A stretch of DNA of 36,491 nt from Moritella sp. PE36 (GTDB taxonomy: Bacteria; Pseudomonadota; Gammaproteobacteria; Enterobacterales; Moritellaceae), in the NCBI RefSeq assembly GCF_000170855.1, contig NZ_ABCQ01000046.1, positions 1 to 36,491 of the forward strand, in the 5' to 3' direction. The notes below the pieces were generated by a model that did not search any database, was not told where the DNA came from, and was given only the letters and a program-made list of their open reading frames with translations. Within the stretch, counting starts at the first letter, position 1, and every line of letters begins with the position of its first letter. A program made the translations under genes and the position numbers. Shown here one piece after another: positions 7,806-16,143 of the stretch.

Positions 7806-8426
7806 TTAAGCCCCCTGCATGGCAATAATATTATCGGTACGGCCAAACAACAGGCCCATAATGCCAACGGCATAAATGTCATCACCGTCTTGTTCAAGCA
7901 ATACTTGCGGTAGACTTTCATACGCTTGACCCGACACAATAATACCGTGTCGGCGTAAATCAAATGTCGATAAATGGAATGGACATTGACCTAATACGCG
8001 ATGCTCGCCAACCACTTTGTATTGACCATCAAGTGGCCCGCCTTGGTGAGTACACATTAATGAGAAGGCGACAATATCTTGTTTATTGCCAAGGCCACCC
8101 CCTGCTTTAACGCCCATTCTGGTAACGATTGCGCGTGAGTTAGGACCATTATCCGGGTAGTTAAAGTTAACGGGCTCATTCAGCTTCAGCTCACTGACTT
8201 TGGCGATCAACTGGCGTGGATATCCCACAACTCGCGCCCGCACACTTTGCGCTTGTGCAGTACCAGGGAATAACGACAAAGAAACCACACTCGCGGTACT
8301 TGCCAGTGCACCGGTATACATTAAGAAATCACGACGTGAGACCATGCATTTTTGATGTTCTTCTGCACTTTCTGTTTTCATTTTCTCTTTACGCGCTGCA
8401 TTGCGTTTTATTCTGTCAAAGATCAT
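7806..8426 (-). CDS. idrB: Rieske iron-sulfur small subunit, IdrB-like (AioB superfamily), TAT-exported
   Basis: A 206-residue protein with a long basic leader and a twin-arginine motif, SRRDFL at 30-35, followed by a hydrophobic stretch to about residue 58 (AQA), so it is exported folded or stays N-terminally anchored. The [2Fe-2S] ligands are Cys125 and His127 in CTHQGG and Cys148 and His151 in CPFHLS. The two extra cysteines that form a disulfide in bc1-type Rieske proteins are replaced by Gly130 and Phe150, as in some arsenite oxidase small subunits. GGAGG lies upstream, the start overlaps the previous stop as ATGA, and the large-subunit ATG follows two bases after the stop, so translation is tightly coupled. 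Role: electron transfer between the molybdenum subunit and cytochromes. Confidence 0.85.
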   Translation of the reverse strand: MIFDRIKRNAARKEKMKTESAEEHQKCMVSRRDFLMYTGALASTASVVSLSLFPGTAQAQSVRARVVGYPRQLIAKVSELKLNEPVNFNYPDNGPNSRAIVTRMGVKAGGGLGNKQDIVAFSLMCTHQGGPLDGQYKVVGEHRVLGQCPFHLSTFDLRRHGIIVSGQAYESLPQVLLEQDGDDIYAVGIMGLLFGRTDNIIAMQGA

Positions 8427-9673
8427 TTTGTCGCCTCCGCAAGTTGTTGCTCGGTAAATAGACGCTGATAAGGAGGTAGCTCTGGATAATCCATGGTGAT
8501 ACGTTCACCAGAGAAAGCACCTAAGAATGCCAACAAATCTGTTTTTTCGTTCGCAGTTAAACCCAGTGGTTTGATTAACTCACTTTTAGTCGCTGGATAA
8601 CCGGTCGAGCGGCCATCAGCGGCGATGCCACCGCGGTCATAAAAATCAACCACATCAGCCAATGTAGCTAACGTACCATTGTGCATATAAGGGGCGGTAT
8701 ATTTGGTATAACGTAAGCTCGGGGTACGGAATTTACCCTTCATGTCTTTGCGTTTGCCACGGAAATAAACCCCCGGATCGGCTTTGGTTGTACGGTACAT
8801 TTTCTCGTTAGAACCTTTCGCATACAGTTCATAGCGGAAAGTGATCTGCGCAAGCGCTTCTGAATCCCAACGTAAGTTAGTCGGTACACCGACGTTGTAG
8901 TATTTCTGATCACTGGCTAATGCACTGTTATGACAAGCAATACACTGTGCTTTACCTTCAAATAAGGTTTTACCCTTGAGTTGCTGTGCCGATAACGCCG
9001 TTTCATCACCCATCAAGTAGTTATCTAACGGCGTATCTGTTTGTATTAACGTACGTTCAAATGCCGCCATGGCTTTCCAGACATTACTAACCTTCGGATA
9101 GTTATCACCAAATACTTGATTAAAACTCGTCACGTATTCAGGAATAAGCGCTAAACGGGCTTCCATAATGTCATCTTCGCCATTGCCAGCAACCGCACCT
9201 TTCGCCGCGCTCTTCGCTTGACCTTCTAGGGATTTACTTGAACCGGCCCAGAATAATTTGCCGTAATAACCAGAGTTAACGATGGTTTGACTGTTACGCC
9301 AATGCACAGTACCCGGATAACCAATAGAAAGATCGGTCGGTACATCCCAACCTAAATCTGGCAGATGACAAGCGACGCAAGGTGTTGAACCATCACCGCC
9401 AATACGGCCATCAAAGAACAGCTTCTTACCCAATTCAATTTTTTCATCTGTCATGGGGTTATCTGCTGGAACCGGTACCGCACCAAGTGGCGCTAATGCA
9501 GGTAATGTCATGCCATTTAGCGTGATCGGTTTTAATGATGCGGCGACCATCTCTGCCGTGATCACATTTTTATCTGCCTTAATGTTCTTATCGTCTTGCT
9601 GCGCACACGCTGGAACAGTGGTAATTGTCAGCAATAACGCGGCCATAGTAGACAAGTTGATTTTAGTGCTCAT
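8423..9673 (-). CDS. Di-haem cytochrome c peroxidase/MauG-like protein, IdrP-like
   Basis: 416 residues from the ATG preceded by AAGGAGGACGAG. Sixteen codons of open frame further upstream overlap the preceding gene and are not used. The N-terminal signal ends VPAC-AQQ, so it is either a lipoprotein or cleaved at ACA. Two haem c sites, CVACH at 99-103 and CIACH at 244-248, with GKKLFFDGRIGGDGS before the first, match the bacterial cytochrome c peroxidase fold. In iodate-reducing bacteria two such proteins (IdrP1, IdrP2) accompany IdrAB and are proposed to remove H2O2 or reduced iodine intermediates. Which of the two this is cannot be told by eye. It starts ten bases after the preceding gene. 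Confidence 0.85.
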   Translation of the reverse strand: MSTKINLSTMAALLLTITTVPACAQQDDKNIKADKNVITAEMVAASLKPITLNGMTLPALAPLGAVPVPADNPMTDEKIELGKKLFFDGRIGGDGSTPCVACHLPDLGWDVPTDLSIGYPGTVHWRNSQTIVNSGYYGKLFWAGSSKSLEGQAKSAAKGAVAGNGEDDIMEARLALIPEYVTSFNQVFGDNYPKVSNVWKAMAAFERTLIQTDTPLDNYLMGDETALSAQQLKGKTLFEGKAQCIACHNSALASDQKYYNVGVPTNLRWDSEALAQITFRYELYAKGSNEKMYRTTKADPGVYFRGKRKDMKGKFRTPSLRYTKYTAPYMHNGTLATLADVVDFYDRGGIAADGRSTGYPATKSELIKPLGLTANEKTDLLAFLGAFSGERITMDYPELPPYQRLFTEQQLAEATK

Positions 9674-9683
9674 CTCGTCCTCC

Positions 9684-10775
9684 TTAGTTTTTAGCATTTT
9701 GCCAATCGGCAATGGGTGCATAGTTATAATCTGACTGAGTCCAAACGTGCTTTTCAGTCGTTAATGGTTCACTTGACAGCGACGTCAAGAATGCAACCAA
9801 GGCTTTTTGTTCTTGCCACGTCAAATTCAGCGGTTTTAAACGGCTGTCTTTGTTGCTGTCCTCACCACCACCGGTATTATAAAAAGCCACCACATCTTGC
9901 AGGGTTTCCATCATGCCGTTGTGCATATAAGGTGCTGTTTGCTTTAATTCACGGAGCGTTGGGGTCATAAATTTCCCCATATCAGAACCATCGGCTTTAT
10001 GGGTTTGCACATGCGCACCTACATCACGTTTCAAGTTCATGTAATTTTCATTACCCATGAACATATTAAAAGCGATAAAGGTATGGTGACGCATTGGGTC
10101 ACGGAAGATATCGAGGTTTTCTTCAACACCGGTATTGTAGGGTTTGCCATCACTTAACAAAGGTCCATTATGGCATTGCACACAACCCGCTTTACCGGTA
10201 AATACAGCTTGACCTTTAAGCGCGAGTTCTGACATTTCACCTTTATCAAATGGCGTAGTATTGGAGGTTAATGTTTTCAGAAACTCAGGGATCGCTTTAC
10301 GAATAGAACCATTAGAAGGCTCACCATAACCCGCGGCTTTAAACATGCTCACATACACAGGATCTTGCTTAACACGCTCTTGCATCAAACGCATATCCAT
10401 GTTCATTAACCAATCTTCAGTTAACATTTCACGCGTTACATCGTTTAAATTGGTACCGAGACGACCGTCATGAAACCATACTTGCTTATAAGCAGTATTA
10501 ATTAAAGTCGGGACATTACGAAAGCCTTTACTGCCAGGGTAAGCAGGCGCTAGCGCATCAGGGTGAGAGAAACCATTGTCTGGTTGATGGCATGATGCGC
10601 AGGATAGCGCTCCGTCACCGGACAAACGTGGATCATAAAATAGACGTTTACCTAGTTCTGCTTTTGCGGCATTCACTTTCAATGTTGGTAACGCACCAAA
10701 CTCGCTGGTATGCGTCGCGGCCCAGCTAGAAAATGATAACGAAATAGCAGCAGTAAGGATCAGCGTTTTTTTCAT
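9684..10775 (-). CDS. Di-haem cytochrome c peroxidase/MauG-like protein, IdrP-like, first gene of operon
   Basis: 363 residues from the ATG that follows AAAGGAGCTTTATA. The frame stays open 46 codons upstream but those lack a start signal and reach into the promoter. MKKTLILTAAISLSFSSWA is a clear Sec signal peptide. Haem sites are CASCH at 59-63 and CVQCH at 198-202; GKRLFYDPRLSGDGALSC before the first is classic for cytochrome c peroxidases. About 50 residues shorter than its neighbour and clearly diverged, so the pair is an old duplication rather than a recent one. First gene of the five-gene operon, located 47 bases after the predicted start of transcription at a sigma-54-like promoter. 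Confidence 0.85.
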   Translation of the reverse strand: MKKTLILTAAISLSFSSWAATHTSEFGALPTLKVNAAKAELGKRLFYDPRLSGDGALSCASCHQPDNGFSHPDALAPAYPGSKGFRNVPTLINTAYKQVWFHDGRLGTNLNDVTREMLTEDWLMNMDMRLMQERVKQDPVYVSMFKAAGYGEPSNGSIRKAIPEFLKTLTSNTTPFDKGEMSELALKGQAVFTGKAGCVQCHNGPLLSDGKPYNTGVEENLDIFRDPMRHHTFIAFNMFMGNENYMNLKRDVGAHVQTHKADGSDMGKFMTPTLRELKQTAPYMHNGMMETLQDVVAFYNTGGGEDSNKDSRLKPLNLTWQEQKALVAFLTSLSSEPLTTEKHVWTQSDYNYAPIADWQNAKN

Positions 10776-10832
10776 TATAAAGCTCCTTTGCTTCCTATCA
10801 ATTGGAATAACATTAATCACAATGAGGTATTT

Positions 10833-10847
10833 GCATAAACTAGGCCA
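10833..10847 (-). promoter_or_regulatory. Candidate sigma-54 promoter of the idr-like operon
   Basis: Read on the minus strand, TGGCCTAGTTTATGC has the GG-N10-GC spacing of the -24/-12 elements, with TGGC matching at -24 and TGC at -12. Transcription would start near 10822, giving a 47-base leader before the ATG at 10775. The A in the -12 box and the poorly matched bases between the boxes make this a moderate match; the neighbouring sigma-54 activator gene raises its plausibility. Confidence 0.5.
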
Positions 10848-10926
10848 AAACAACAGAATTAAATAAAAGCTTATATAACAGCAGTTTAAACTAAAACGTG
10901 AGCGGGTTAACATTGCTATTCCTGTA

Positions 10927-10950
10927 ACGTTTTATTAAATAATAAAATGT
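10927..10950. promoter_or_regulatory. Inverted repeat, candidate enhancer for the response regulator
   Basis: ACGTTTTATTA-AA-TAATAAAATGT is a 24-bp inverted repeat with one mismatch. Its centre is about 117 bp upstream of the predicted sigma-54 start site, in the range where sigma-54 activators bind. It also lies about 160 bp upstream of the divergent HEAT-repeat gene. The AT-rich composition means chance occurrence is possible. Confidence 0.4.
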
Positions 10951-11111
10951 GTAGTTGAATGAATCGTTAAATTATCAGCGATGTAATAAAGAAGGCAGAA
11001 CAAGGATTTACCTTTCAAGCCCCGCAATCACTGGCAATTCAACAAATAACCTATTTCGGCATGTTTTATGCTTTACACCTTGTATAGATAAATGCAGAGA
11101 GAGTGAATCGA

Positions 11112-13466
11112 ATGAATTCCAACATGACACAGACAAATGCAGCTATTAATGAATTAAGTAAATTACTGGAAACGGGTGACGAAGCGCAGCGTTGCTATTC
11201 AGCCCGGGCGATAACTGAAGCGAAAATAACCACGGTTACCCCAGCGCTTAACGCGTGTTTATATCATCAAGACCCTGATGTGGTAGCTGATGCTGCAACT
11301 GCACTTGCCACAGTCTGTGCTGGCGATTTAGATAGCTTACAAGATGTGGCAATTAACCATCCGGATAGCGACGCACGATTAGCAGCCCTGTCAGCTATCA
11401 CAAAACAATATAACAACGAACCACAACGTGTTGTCGACACACTTACCCGTTTTGCAACAGGTCGCACCGAGGAAGATGATTGGGGACTCAGCGGTGGTTG
11501 GGATGATTGGTGGGATCTGCAATTAACCGCGGTACAATTACTCAGTTCAATTCAAACTGCACAGAACAACGATTTGTTCAGTAGCCTGTTTATTGAATTA
11601 TTAACTCAAGATCCAGAACCCGAGCTTGAACTGGCGCTTTATCGTGCGTTAGTCGATTTCCAACCTCAGATTTTATTACAGCACTGGACCACAGCACGAA
11701 AAATGAAGCAGCGCCGACTTGCCCGTGCCTTTGCCACCAGCGCGACCACAGCGGCACTCGATCATATGGCGGCTTGTTTAAAGTGTGACGATAGTGAGAT
11801 AAAAAAAATAGCACTCAAAGCCCTTGCTACCCATGGCCAGACTCAAAATGTACAAGCCTATTTAGCAGACATCATTGCGTGCTTGAGCGACAGCGAACCC
11901 AGTGTCCAAGAGGCTGCAACATCCACACTCAATCAACTAAACCAATTAGCCGCGTTACAACCAACAAGCTTAATGCCGTTTATCAAACAGGCGCCTGATT
12001 CAAGTTTACCGAGTTTAATCAATTTACTTTCCCGTCAAAATGATAAATTAACCACAGCAGACATTGACTGGCTGCAGCCATTACTCACACACAGTGATAG
12101 CAACATCAAAATTGCGACAATTAACTGCTTTTCAACACTGTCTGAAGCACAGGTGCTATATTATTCGGATGTCTATTTAACGGCATTAAATAGCTGTTTA
12201 GCCGCAATACAAAATCGTCAATTACCTCTGTATCAGCGCGCACAATTGCTCCGACAGTTAAGCCAGTTTAAGCAACATGCAAACCTGTCATTCCCGGTAT
12301 TGAAAGCACTGCTGGAGAATGATGAAACCGATGTAGCGTTACGTCAATCTGCATTAGAAGCCATCACCAGCGAAACCAATGAAGACAGCCTAAAATGGCT
12401 AACACAACTGTTACTTGGCCTTGCCTCACAAGAAGATACCATCGCCATTACCCAGATTGATGACGTTGATGTTGGTGCTGATGTGGGTGCTGAGAGGAGT
12501 GATAGCCAGCCTGAAAAAACAGCAGGGCGCATTAAACTAGAAGCACTATTAGCTGCGCATGGCGATAAGTTTCCTGAAGACCAAGGGTTTGATAATGCCC
12601 CGGTATCAACACTGGCGGCAATTCAGCAATCTAACATCGAAGCAACCCTATTATCGGCAGATGACAAACCCGATGATCAGACCTTGCTGGAAATGATCGA
12701 CGACCTCGATGATGAATTTACCGCCTACAGTAACATTGTACGCGACCATCTCGATACCAGTGAAAACCTGGCATTAAACCGTAAAAAAATTGCCCGTTTA
12801 CCACAAACTGACAGCAAACTCTTGGCGATCAGAGCGCTCGGCCACAGTAAAACTGAATCTGCAGCAGGCTTGCTGATTGAAGCAATGCTCGGCGCTACGC
12901 CGAAAGAACAGCATGAGTTATTTCAAGCGTTAACCAATATAGCCAAGCATCACGACTATAAAGTATTGAGAAATGGAATTGGTGCCGCAGGTTATACCCT
13001 GCATTATGGTGATCCATTATGTAAGCAATCTGCTGCGCAGTTTTTAACTCACATGCCGCTAAACAAAGCCCTGCCAATATTACTGGTTGGCGCCGATGAC
13101 GAAAATGAACACGTTCGCGTCTGCTGCTTAACGGCACTCAAGGATCAATTAGAAAGCAAACGCTTATTACAGCGCCACCAGCAGCAAACGTGTGACATTA
13201 TCGCCAAGAAAATACACGATCCTGCCGGCGGAGTACGTAAATTAGCCCTGCAAATTTTAGCTAAGATCGATTTATCTAAATACCTCCCCGTATTAATTGA
13301 ATTAGCGGTTAGCGATCAAGAAAGTAATGTGATCGCCGCCCCCTTGTTCTTTGCCAAACAACAAGAATCACTGGCAATTTTAACCTACAATATTGCTGAA
13401 TATAGCGATCATCGACAACCATTAGCGATTCAACTTGCAGGCCGTTTACTTGCATTTACTGCATAA
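11112..13466 (+). CDS. Large HEAT-repeat protein
   Basis: 784 residues from ATG at 11112; a GTG at 11103 would add three residues. The protein is a succession of paired helices of about 30 residues with HEAT/armadillo-type patterns, for example DPDVVADAATALATV, DSEPSVQEAATSTLNQL, DDENEHVRVCCLTALKDQL and DPAGGVRKLALQILAKI. An acidic low-complexity linker (DDVDVGADVGAE) near residues 457-470 and a long helical segment split two solenoid blocks. No signal peptide, so it is cytosolic. HEAT solenoids are protein-protein scaffolds. It is transcribed divergently from the idr-like operon, suggesting an assembly or maturation role for the molybdoenzyme, but this is only contextual. A strong terminator follows. 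Confidence 0.75.
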   Translation: MNSNMTQTNAAINELSKLLETGDEAQRCYSARAITEAKITTVTPALNACLYHQDPDVVADAATALATVCAGDLDSLQDVAINHPDSDARLAALSAITKQYNNEPQRVVDTLTRFATGRTEEDDWGLSGGWDDWWDLQLTAVQLLSSIQTAQNNDLFSSLFIELLTQDPEPELELALYRALVDFQPQILLQHWTTARKMKQRRLARAFATSATTAALDHMAACLKCDDSEIKKIALKALATHGQTQNVQAYLADIIACLSDSEPSVQEAATSTLNQLNQLAALQPTSLMPFIKQAPDSSLPSLINLLSRQNDKLTTADIDWLQPLLTHSDSNIKIATINCFSTLSEAQVLYYSDVYLTALNSCLAAIQNRQLPLYQRAQLLRQLSQFKQHANLSFPVLKALLENDETDVALRQSALEAITSETNEDSLKWLTQLLLGLASQEDTIAITQIDDVDVGADVGAERSDSQPEKTAGRIKLEALLAAHGDKFPEDQGFDNAPVSTLAAIQQSNIEATLLSADDKPDDQTLLEMIDDLDDEFTAYSNIVRDHLDTSENLALNRKKIARLPQTDSKLLAIRALGHSKTESAAGLLIEAMLGATPKEQHELFQALTNIAKHHDYKVLRNGIGAAGYTLHYGDPLCKQSAAQFLTHMPLNKALPILLVGADDENEHVRVCCLTALKDQLESKRLLQRHQQQTCDIIAKKIHDPAGGVRKLALQILAKIDLSKYLPVLIELAVSDQESNVIAAPLFFAKQQESLAILTYNIAEYSDHRQPLAIQLAGRLLAFTA

Positions 13467-13511
13467 CATGACCTAACGCAATTAATTGATTGATTTAGCG
13501 AAAGTATTATC

Positions 13512-13540
13512 AATGGCACCGGGATTAGGTGCCATTTTTT
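13512..13540 (+). terminator. Rho-independent terminator after the HEAT-repeat gene
   Basis: AATGGCACC-GGGATTA-GGTGCCATT followed by TTTTT, 45 bases past the stop codon. Confidence 0.9.
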
Positions 13541-13593
13541 GTTACACTCATTTAGTCAGGAAACTGGCTGTAAATGCTTAAAATGGATCTTTT

Positions 13594-16143
13594 ATGCGCA
13601 CTGAATACTCGGGTAATAATATGGACATAACCGCTAACCACAAAAAATTCTCTAAAGACTTAGCCTATTGGTTATTACCTTGCTGGTTAGTTATTTTTAT
13701 TATCATGGTGATCCACTACTCGCTAAACATTGCAAAGGATAAGCAATACTCATTACACAATGAACAAGTGATTGTGGAGTTAATCGAAAAGCTGCTCAAT
13801 GATAGCTTTAACAGCATGACATCCGATGCCTTAATGCTGTCTTACACCGCCAAACAATTAACGCTCAATAACGATAGCTTCTCGCCTTTAACCAATTATT
13901 TTGTTGAATTAAGCAAAAATGATGACAATTATGAGCAAATACGTTTTATAGATATAGCAGGCTATGAACGTATACGTATTAATAATATCTCAAATAAAAT
14001 TTACGTAGTTGATAATCAAAACCTACAAAATAAATCACAGCGTTATTACTTCCAAAAAACCATGCAGCTTAGTCAGGGAAATGTCTATATTTCACCGATG
14101 GATCTGAATATCGAAGCAGGTCAAATCCAACAGCCGCTTAATCCCACTATCCGTATTGGCGTGCCGGTCTTTAATGCCCAGAATGAAAAAATAGGCGCAA
14201 TAATCTTAAATTACAAAGGCCGCAAACTGATCAATCGCTTATTACATATCTCCCCCAATTTTATTGAACATTTATACATACTCAATGCCGAAGGGGTCGC
14301 GATCATTCAACCAGTCAAGTCCGTACTGTCACCAAATACATCGCAAGATTTCCAGTTTAATACCAGTAAGCAACTGAGTACCGAGCTACTTGAATTGATG
14401 AGTTTAAAACATCAGGGTCAGCTGTTACTTCAAGACAACTATATCACCTTCACGCAAGCGTTTTCGAACCGCAGTAGTCGCTGGACGATAGTCTCGATAT
14501 TTCCGACGCAGCGATTTAATTTAGCGCGTGTCGCCTTTGCCGATCAATTCATGTGGTTGTATATAACACTGGCGCTGATTATCAGTTTTTTCATTTGTCT
14601 ATTCCGCTATCATTACCAACAAACCAACAACCTACGTGAGCAACAAGCATATGATAAACAATTCAGATTAACGTTAGAGAACATCCAGTTTATAGCGGTA
14701 TCCATTAACAGTGATGGCATCATTACTTTTTGTAATGACTTTTTCTTAAACTTGGTTGGTTATCAAAAACACCAAGTCATTGGCAAGTGCTGGGTTGATA
14801 CTTTTATTCCGCAAAAGCTACAGCAGCAAGCTGCGGAGGCGTTGAAGCAAGCACTGGTACAAGAGTTAGATCAAACCAAAGTCGAAACTGTAGTACAAAC
14901 AAATTGCGGTGAGGTGGTGTTGGTATCATGGAGCAGTACCTATTCTAAAGCCCACGGTAATAATCTCGCCACAGCCACCTTTATTGGTGAAGATGTAACA
15001 GAACATAAAATGGAACAGGACCAACTACAGCGCTTAAGTCACGCCGTAGAGCAAAGCCATAACTCGGTCATGATCACCGAGATCACAGGTGAAATCATCT
15101 ATGTAAACCCTGTATTTTGCGAACTCACCGGCTATCAAAAACATGAAGTACTGGGTATCACGCCTAAGTTTCTACAATCAGGCGAAATGCCAGAAGTCGG
15201 TTATGACAGCCTTTGGCAAACCATTCAACGTGGTGACGAATGGCGTGGTGAATTCCATAATAAGAAAAAGAACGGCGACTTGTTCTGGGAACGAGCACGT
15301 ATATCGCCAGTAAAAGACAGTGCTGGCAATGCCCTGTATTTTGTTGCGGTAAAACAAGATATTACCAAAGAGAAACAGCTTGCCCATGAAATGCAGGAAC
15401 AAGAAGCATTACATGCAAAACAAGACAAACTGGCGGCAGTAGGTAAAGTAGTCAACATGATCGCCCATGATTTAAGAAACCCGCTGAGTTCGATCAAAAT
15501 GGTACTGCAGATTTATGCGCGTAAAGAACAAGATGAGTTGTTTGATATCTCACTTGAGCAAGTGCGTTACATGGAAGCTATTTTGGAAGACTTACTGTCC
15601 TACTCTAGACCTGAACAGTTTAAACCCGAATGGCTTGATTTAAATAAGCTGGTTGAATTTGCCGTTAACAGTCAACGCCGTCTCGCGAAAGAAAAAGACG
15701 TGGCGATAGAATTTAGCTACCCGCACAACTTACCGACTGTGTATGCCGACCCGATCAAATTACGCCAAGCACTGCAGAATTTAATCGTTAATGCGATTCA
15801 GGCGGCAGAAACTAGCGAGCAAGCTTGCCCTTTAGTCACAGTCACGACTAACATCTTACTCACGGATTCCAACTCGGTGATCTTAATTGATATTAGCAAT
15901 AATGGAAAATCCATCGACCCTTGTATGGTCAGTAAAGTATTTGAACCTTTTTATACCACCAAGGCAAAAGGCACAGGATTAGGCTTGGCTATCGTGCAAA
16001 AGATCATTGAAAGCCACAAAGGCAGTGTACGTTTAAAACCCATCAATCCGATTGGTACTTTAGCGCAGATACAATTACCGTTATCTAGCCACATAAGTGT
16101 GCCAATTTCACCGATTAAGGACGTAGTTAACGAATATGTGTAA
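13594..16143 (+). CDS. Membrane sensor histidine kinase with Cache-like sensor and two PAS domains
   Basis: 849 residues; an alternative ATG at 13621 would remove nine. A membrane helix at about 25-43, a periplasmic sensor of about 270 residues (dCache-like, with RFIDIAGYERIRI and IRIGVPVFNAQNEKIGAI), and a second helix at 320-341 form the input module. Two PAS domains follow (about 350-465 and 485-600, the second with GYQKHEVLG and the PAC-type end VAVKQDIT). The HisKA domain has phospho-acceptor His625 in MIAHDLRNPLSS. The ATPase domain has N box NLIVNAIQA, a G1-like ISNNGKS and G2 GTGLGLAI. Its stop overlaps the response regulator start by eight bases, so they are co-translated partners. 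The ligand is unknown; proximity suggests iodate or the electron-acceptor/redox state. Confidence 0.9.
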   Translation: MRTEYSGNNMDITANHKKFSKDLAYWLLPCWLVIFIIMVIHYSLNIAKDKQYSLHNEQVIVELIEKLLNDSFNSMTSDALMLSYTAKQLTLNNDSFSPLTNYFVELSKNDDNYEQIRFIDIAGYERIRINNISNKIYVVDNQNLQNKSQRYYFQKTMQLSQGNVYISPMDLNIEAGQIQQPLNPTIRIGVPVFNAQNEKIGAIILNYKGRKLINRLLHISPNFIEHLYILNAEGVAIIQPVKSVLSPNTSQDFQFNTSKQLSTELLELMSLKHQGQLLLQDNYITFTQAFSNRSSRWTIVSIFPTQRFNLARVAFADQFMWLYITLALIISFFICLFRYHYQQTNNLREQQAYDKQFRLTLENIQFIAVSINSDGIITFCNDFFLNLVGYQKHQVIGKCWVDTFIPQKLQQQAAEALKQALVQELDQTKVETVVQTNCGEVVLVSWSSTYSKAHGNNLATATFIGEDVTEHKMEQDQLQRLSHAVEQSHNSVMITEITGEIIYVNPVFCELTGYQKHEVLGITPKFLQSGEMPEVGYDSLWQTIQRGDEWRGEFHNKKKNGDLFWERARISPVKDSAGNALYFVAVKQDITKEKQLAHEMQEQEALHAKQDKLAAVGKVVNMIAHDLRNPLSSIKMVLQIYARKEQDELFDISLEQVRYMEAILEDLLSYSRPEQFKPEWLDLNKLVEFAVNSQRRLAKEKDVAIEFSYPHNLPTVYADPIKLRQALQNLIVNAIQAAETSEQACPLVTVTTNILLTDSNSVILIDISNNGKSIDPCMVSKVFEPFYTTKAKGTGLGLAIVQKIIESHKGSVRLKPINPIGTLAQIQLPLSSHISVPISPIKDVVNEYV

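Noticed and set aside
5107-8426. Arsenite oxidase AioAB as the final call
   Set aside because: The pair is clearly AioA/AioB-like, but the neighbouring di-haem peroxidases and the Ser in place of a substrate-contacting Glu favour iodate reductase. No arsenic genes adjoin it; the ArsR-like gene is more than 20 kb away.
13550-13593. A sigma-54-like GG...GC pattern upstream of the kinase gene (TGGCTGTAAATGC)
   Set aside because: The GG-to-GC spacing is eight bases instead of ten, so it does not fit a -24/-12 promoter.
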